This document shows positions 61,587-64,000 of a stretch of DNA of 64,000 nucleotides, in pieces. Location: contig NZ_MORL01000001.1 of assembly GCF_001870735.1 (NCBI RefSeq), positions 372,001 through 436,000 on the forward strand, read 5' to 3'. The notes under the pieces are model-generated. The model was not told where the DNA came from. It made no database searches and worked only from the letters and a program-made list of their open reading frames with translations. Each line of letters starts with the position of its first letter. The stretch's first letter is position 1. Both the position numbers and the translations under genes were made by a program. Origin of the DNA: Arsenicibacter rosenii. Lineage in GTDB: Bacteria > Bacteroidota > Bacteroidia > Cytophagales > Spirosomataceae.

Positions 61587-62348
61587 TCAGGATTTTATAC
61601 CAATTAGCGCCATCATGCGGCCGGTTTGCCCTTTTTCGAGCCGGTGCGAATAATAATCGTCGTTGTTCAGCACGCTCGAAAACGATGAGATGCCAATCTG
61701 GGAAGGCGGAATGCCAAAGCTCGTCAGCTGGTGGGCATTGGCCGATTTAAGATTCACAAACCAGGTGTCGGTATAAGCGTCCAGGCGTTTAAACCCCGGC
61801 GCAAACTGCTCGGCGACTTCGGCACCGACTTCAAACGAAGTCTCATCTATACAGGTTCCGACATACGCATAGCAATCGGCAGGGCGGGTGTTGAAGCTGG
61901 TTTTCATGGCTTGCAGCGCCGCACTAACGACACCTCCCACCGTTCCCCGCCAACCGGCGTGTATGGCTGCCACGGCTTGATTATGAGCATCATAGACCAG
62001 TATCGGTGTGCAATCGGCAACACTAACCCCCACAAACACACCCGGTTTATTGGTAATCAAGGCATCATAACCGCTGTAACGTCCGGGGGCTTCGGCGAGC
62101 AGCACCTCAATGCCGTGAATCTGGTGCGAAGAAGCGACCTGATCGGGCCGGATCCCGAGCTCACTATAGAGCCGCAGCCGGTTTTCGGTAACGTTCTCTT
62201 CCGTGTCCGGGGTATTGTAGCCTACGTTCAGGGAGGTAAAAGGTGCCGGACTTACACCCCCGTGGCGCGTACTCTCAATAGCGATCAGGTTTTTAAACTC
62301 TGTCAGATTCGGTGCCGGCCGGAAAAGCGGATAAGGATTGGGCATCAT
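61587..62348 (-). CDS. pgeF: Peptidoglycan editing factor (YfiH/laccase-domain) protein
   Basis: The 253-residue protein belongs to the PgeF/multicopper-polyphenol-oxidase-like family. The metal-ligand residues are visible in SSHQIHGIEVLL, VGVSVADCTPILVYD with the active-site cysteine, and AAIHAGWRGTVGGVV with the histidine. HGGVSPAPFTSLNVGYNTPDTEENVTENRLRL is a standard N-terminal block. Family members remove wrong amino acids from peptidoglycan precursors and show purine nucleoside phosphorylase or adenosine deaminase activity. Confidence 0.93.
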   Translation of the reverse strand: MMPNPYPLFRPAPNLTEFKNLIAIESTRHGGVSPAPFTSLNVGYNTPDTEENVTENRLRLYSELGIRPDQVASSHQIHGIEVLLAEAPGRYSGYDALITNKPGVFVGVSVADCTPILVYDAHNQAVAAIHAGWRGTVGGVVSAALQAMKTSFNTRPADCYAYVGTCIDETSFEVGAEVAEQFAPGFKRLDAYTDTWFVNLKSANAHQLTSFGIPPSQIGISSFSSVLNNDDYYSHRLEKGQTGRMMALIGIKS

Positions 62349-62383
62349 GGCTGTTATGGGTTGTATTAGCTAATGCAAAAAAA

Positions 62384-62427
62384 GCCGGATACAAGTTTTC
62401 CCGATCAGGGCTAAACTCATATCCGGC
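62384..62427 (-). terminator. Terminator after the exported TIM-barrel gene, minus strand
   Basis: GCCGGATA (62384-62391) and TATCCGGC (62420-62427) pair with a 28-nt loop that holds a small CCC-GGG stem. On the minus strand a run of seven T follows. It lies 72 nt after the stop at 62499 and before pgeF, so it ends that transcript. A second short hairpin, CCGGTT/AACCGG at 62445-62461, lies between. Confidence 0.75.
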
Positions 62428-62498
62428 AACGAAAATAACATTTGCCGGTTAAAATAACCGGTCAGGCGAAAGGGGAGAGGCGCTGAACGGGGTAAAAC

Positions 62499-63329
62499 TT
62501 ACTTCCCGCTATACATTTTGCGGAACGCTTTGGCACTTTCGGCGATTTCAGGACCGTTATTTTCCCAGTGGTATTCGTATTCGGCCGATAGCGGGCCTTT
62601 ATATTTCTGCCGTTTCAACTCTGCCAATACGGCCGGAATGTTGCAGTCGCCGGTTCCCCAGATTACGTCATGGTATTTGCCATCGGGCGTATCTTTCTTC
62701 ACATCCTTAAAATGAAGACCAATTAAATGGCCTTCGTATTTTTTCAGACATTCTACCGGATTGAGGCCCGAGCGTACCCAGTGGCCGATGTCAGCGCAGG
62801 CACCCACATATTTGCTGTTGCCGATTACGGCTAATACCGAGTCCGGATGCCAGTATTTCGTTGGTTTAGGGTGGTTGTGGATCGCCACGTTGATTTTATA
62901 TTCGTCTGCCAGCCGGATGATATAAGGCATCTGGTTTTTATTCGGTTCGGTATTGATATTCGGGATTCCGAGGTCTTTGGCAAACTCGAATAACTGTTTC
63001 CAGTCGTCCTCTGTCGGGGCATTGACAACACCGTAGGCCGAGATAGTAAGGCCTTTATCCTTAATCATTTTCTTAACCGCATCCCGCGTGGCCGGACTCA
63101 TCTTAAAGTCCATTTTACCATCGATACCTCCGCCAATGGTTTGTCCCGGAAAGGCTTCTACGTATTTTAATCCACAGCTGTCAATTTTGCGCAGGGCTTC
63201 AGAAAAAGGAAACAAACGAAAGGAATAAGCCTGGGCACCAAGCCGCCAGCCAGCTTTTTCTTCCGGATTTTTTTGAGCAAAGACATTCCCCAGTAAGAGC
63301 AATGCGGGAAGGATCAGGAGTTTTTTCAT
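62499..63329 (-). CDS. Exported sugar phosphate isomerase/epimerase-like TIM-barrel protein
   Basis: The 276-residue protein has a signal peptide (MKKLLILPALLLLGNVFAQ) and an AP-endonuclease-2 type TIM barrel. Typical metal-site segments are VAIHNHP (about residue 158), the GACADIGHWVR region (about 183), GLHFKDV (about 209) and PLSAEYEYHW (about 255). Such enzymes isomerise sugars such as xylose or inositol derivatives. An exported form in Bacteroidota may process plant- or polymer-derived sugars. The start at 63329 is chosen because the ATG at 63368 precedes the signal peptide by 13 residues. Confidence 0.88.
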   Translation of the reverse strand: MKKLLILPALLLLGNVFAQKNPEEKAGWRLGAQAYSFRLFPFSEALRKIDSCGLKYVEAFPGQTIGGGIDGKMDFKMSPATRDAVKKMIKDKGLTISAYGVVNAPTEDDWKQLFEFAKDLGIPNINTEPNKNQMPYIIRLADEYKINVAIHNHPKPTKYWHPDSVLAVIGNSKYVGACADIGHWVRSGLNPVECLKKYEGHLIGLHFKDVKKDTPDGKYHDVIWGTGDCNIPAVLAELKRQKYKGPLSAEYEYHWENNGPEIAESAKAFRKMYSGK

Positions 63330-63728
63330 GGTAATTGACAAAATGAGAAAATGCCTGTAAGGGGGCAATACAGACTAAAGGCAATCACCGGAGAATTTTA
63401 CCATGCAGAGAACAAAAAGGCGGAGTGCCGGAAAAATAAAAGCTCCAATACGTTCCGTACTGGAGCCCCGCCACAAAATGGCATAACCTTTAGCTCTCTG
63501 GTTATTATATGATTTAACGTATATGCCGGAGCTATTATTGCCCTGACATTGAAAAGAGTGAGCAAATGAGGCATTTAAGGGGAGTCTGTATATAAATCTG
63601 TAAAACTCGGTGATTTAGTAGATTTTACTGGTGACAAAGAACAATCCCTTATTTCATCAGTTGAACAACTTATCAATTAGTAAAATGGTAGTGTATCACA
63701 ACATAGGGGGTAACTGAAGCGGGAGCAT
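63330..63728. other. Intergenic region of about 400 nt with two hairpins
   Basis: No credible protein frame lies here. It contains a terminator-like hairpin (63437-63466) and a second hairpin with arms ATAACC (63483-63488) and GGTTAT (63500-63505). No exact TAnnTTTG element was found. The AT-rich part just before 63729 should hold the promoter of the response-regulator gene, but none is clear. Confidence 0.5.
63437..63466 (-). terminator. Orphan minus-strand terminator
   Basis: On the minus strand GCTCCAGTACG, loop GAA and CGTATTGGAGC form an 11-bp stem with one G-U wobble, followed by TTTTATTTTT. On the plus strand the same position is an A-C mismatch and no T-tract follows. The geometry therefore points to transcription on the minus strand, yet no minus-strand gene lies to its right in the window. 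Confidence 0.7.
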
Positions 63729-64000
63729 ATGGAGAGACTTTTGCCTTTAATCTGGGTTGTTGATCAGATTGATAAGGATGCAATATTCATGCAGCAGGCC
63801 ATGACGCGGATAGAGAATCCATGTCAGCTGCTCATTTTTCCGGATTGCCTGAGTATTCTGGAACATGTGAGCAGCCTGCACCGGCCACCGCAGTTTATTG
63901 TGATCGACTATCAGCTAGACGGAATGAATGGGTATGAACTAACACAAACATTACGTCTGATACCTTTTTTAAAACGGATTCCGATCGGGTGGTTAGGCGA
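63729..64000 (+). CDS. Response-regulator receiver domain protein, cut by the window end
   Basis: The start at 63729 gives 90 residues before the window ends. The receiver fold shows LPLIWVVDQIDKDAIFMQQAM and FIVIDYQLDGMNGYELTQTLRLI, with Asp60 as the likely phosphorylation site. The usual acidic pair at the first loop is D-Q (Asp12, Gln13) instead of D-D. The position of the conserved Ser/Thr reads WLG, so switching may differ from the norm. No output domain is visible yet. Confidence 0.75.
   Translation, partial: MERLLPLIWVVDQIDKDAIFMQQAMTRIENPCQLLIFPDCLSILEHVSSLHRPPQFIVIDYQLDGMNGYELTQTLRLIPFLKRIPIGWLG

Noticed and set aside
63403-63486. 27-codon frame starting MQRTKRR
   Set aside because: It crosses the hairpin region, has no start-site context and no family; the structure suggests RNA, not protein.

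Overview
The window looks like chromosomal DNA of a Bacteroidota bacterium, most likely Cytophagales and perhaps Spirosoma-like (the family is an inference). Four things support this. A PorX-type response regulator and two large secreted proteins with type IX secretion (T9SS) sorting domains are present. Several intergenic gaps carry the Bacteroidota promoter -7 element TAnnTTTG. The SRP RNA is of the small 4.5S class. Start sites lack strong Shine-Dalgarno sequences. No tRNA, rRNA, transposase, integrase, phage gene or CRISPR array was seen.

Layout. 1-3.6 kb (+): argG, a GT4 glycosyltransferase and argC, followed by rarA on the opposite strand. 4.9-28.8 kb (all -): a polysaccharide locus of about 20 genes. 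It holds seven or more glycosyltransferases of families GT2, GT4 and GT9, two paralogous GT-A-like proteins, a DUF5672 protein, an OafA-type acyltransferase, a hexapeptide acyltransferase, WbqC, a DegT aminotransferase, a large membrane glycosyltransferase, a Wzy/WaaL-like protein, a Wzm/Wzt ABC exporter, a Wzz-like co-polymerase and an unusually long multi-SLBB Wza-like exporter. 29-33.5 kb: parE, a two-domain fasciclin lipoprotein and the fused P-protein pheA. 33.5-42.4 kb: a second envelope and polysaccharide block with a DUF3473-type deacetylase, a formyltransferase, a T9SS-sorted SGNH esterase with four FN3 repeats, two GT2 enzymes, a WcaF-like acetyltransferase and a WecA/TagO-like initiating transferase. 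42.6-48 kb: a 1781-residue T9SS-exported repeat protein. 48-63.3 kb: metabolism and housekeeping (nagB, an ALDH7-like dehydrogenase, aldose epimerase, a TIGR02757 protein, a LysM protein, kdsB, a truncated GluRS-like enzyme, porX, ftsE, fsa, galK, SRP RNA, a TPR lipoprotein, a TMEM220-like protein, a GlsB-like protein, pgeF and an exported TIM-barrel protein). The window ends inside a response-regulator gene.

How the parts fit. The initiating transferase at 41.2 kb, the many glycosyltransferases, the amino-sugar and acylation enzymes and KdsB together suggest LPS or surface-polysaccharide synthesis. Export could use the Wzm/Wzt and Wza/Wzz-like genes at 23-28.8 kb. PorX could control the T9SS that would export the two large sorted proteins. 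Almost every convergent gene junction carries a long near-perfect hairpin. The exception is argC/rarA, where the genes overlap by 4 nt.

The points most worth a second look are: the giant T9SS protein, with a catalytically eroded EEP-type domain and a duplicated C-terminal module; the mixed ABC and Wzy/Wza polysaccharide locus; a glycosyltransferase that seems to start at CTG; and an orphan minus-strand terminator near 63.45 kb that suggests an unannotated small RNA.
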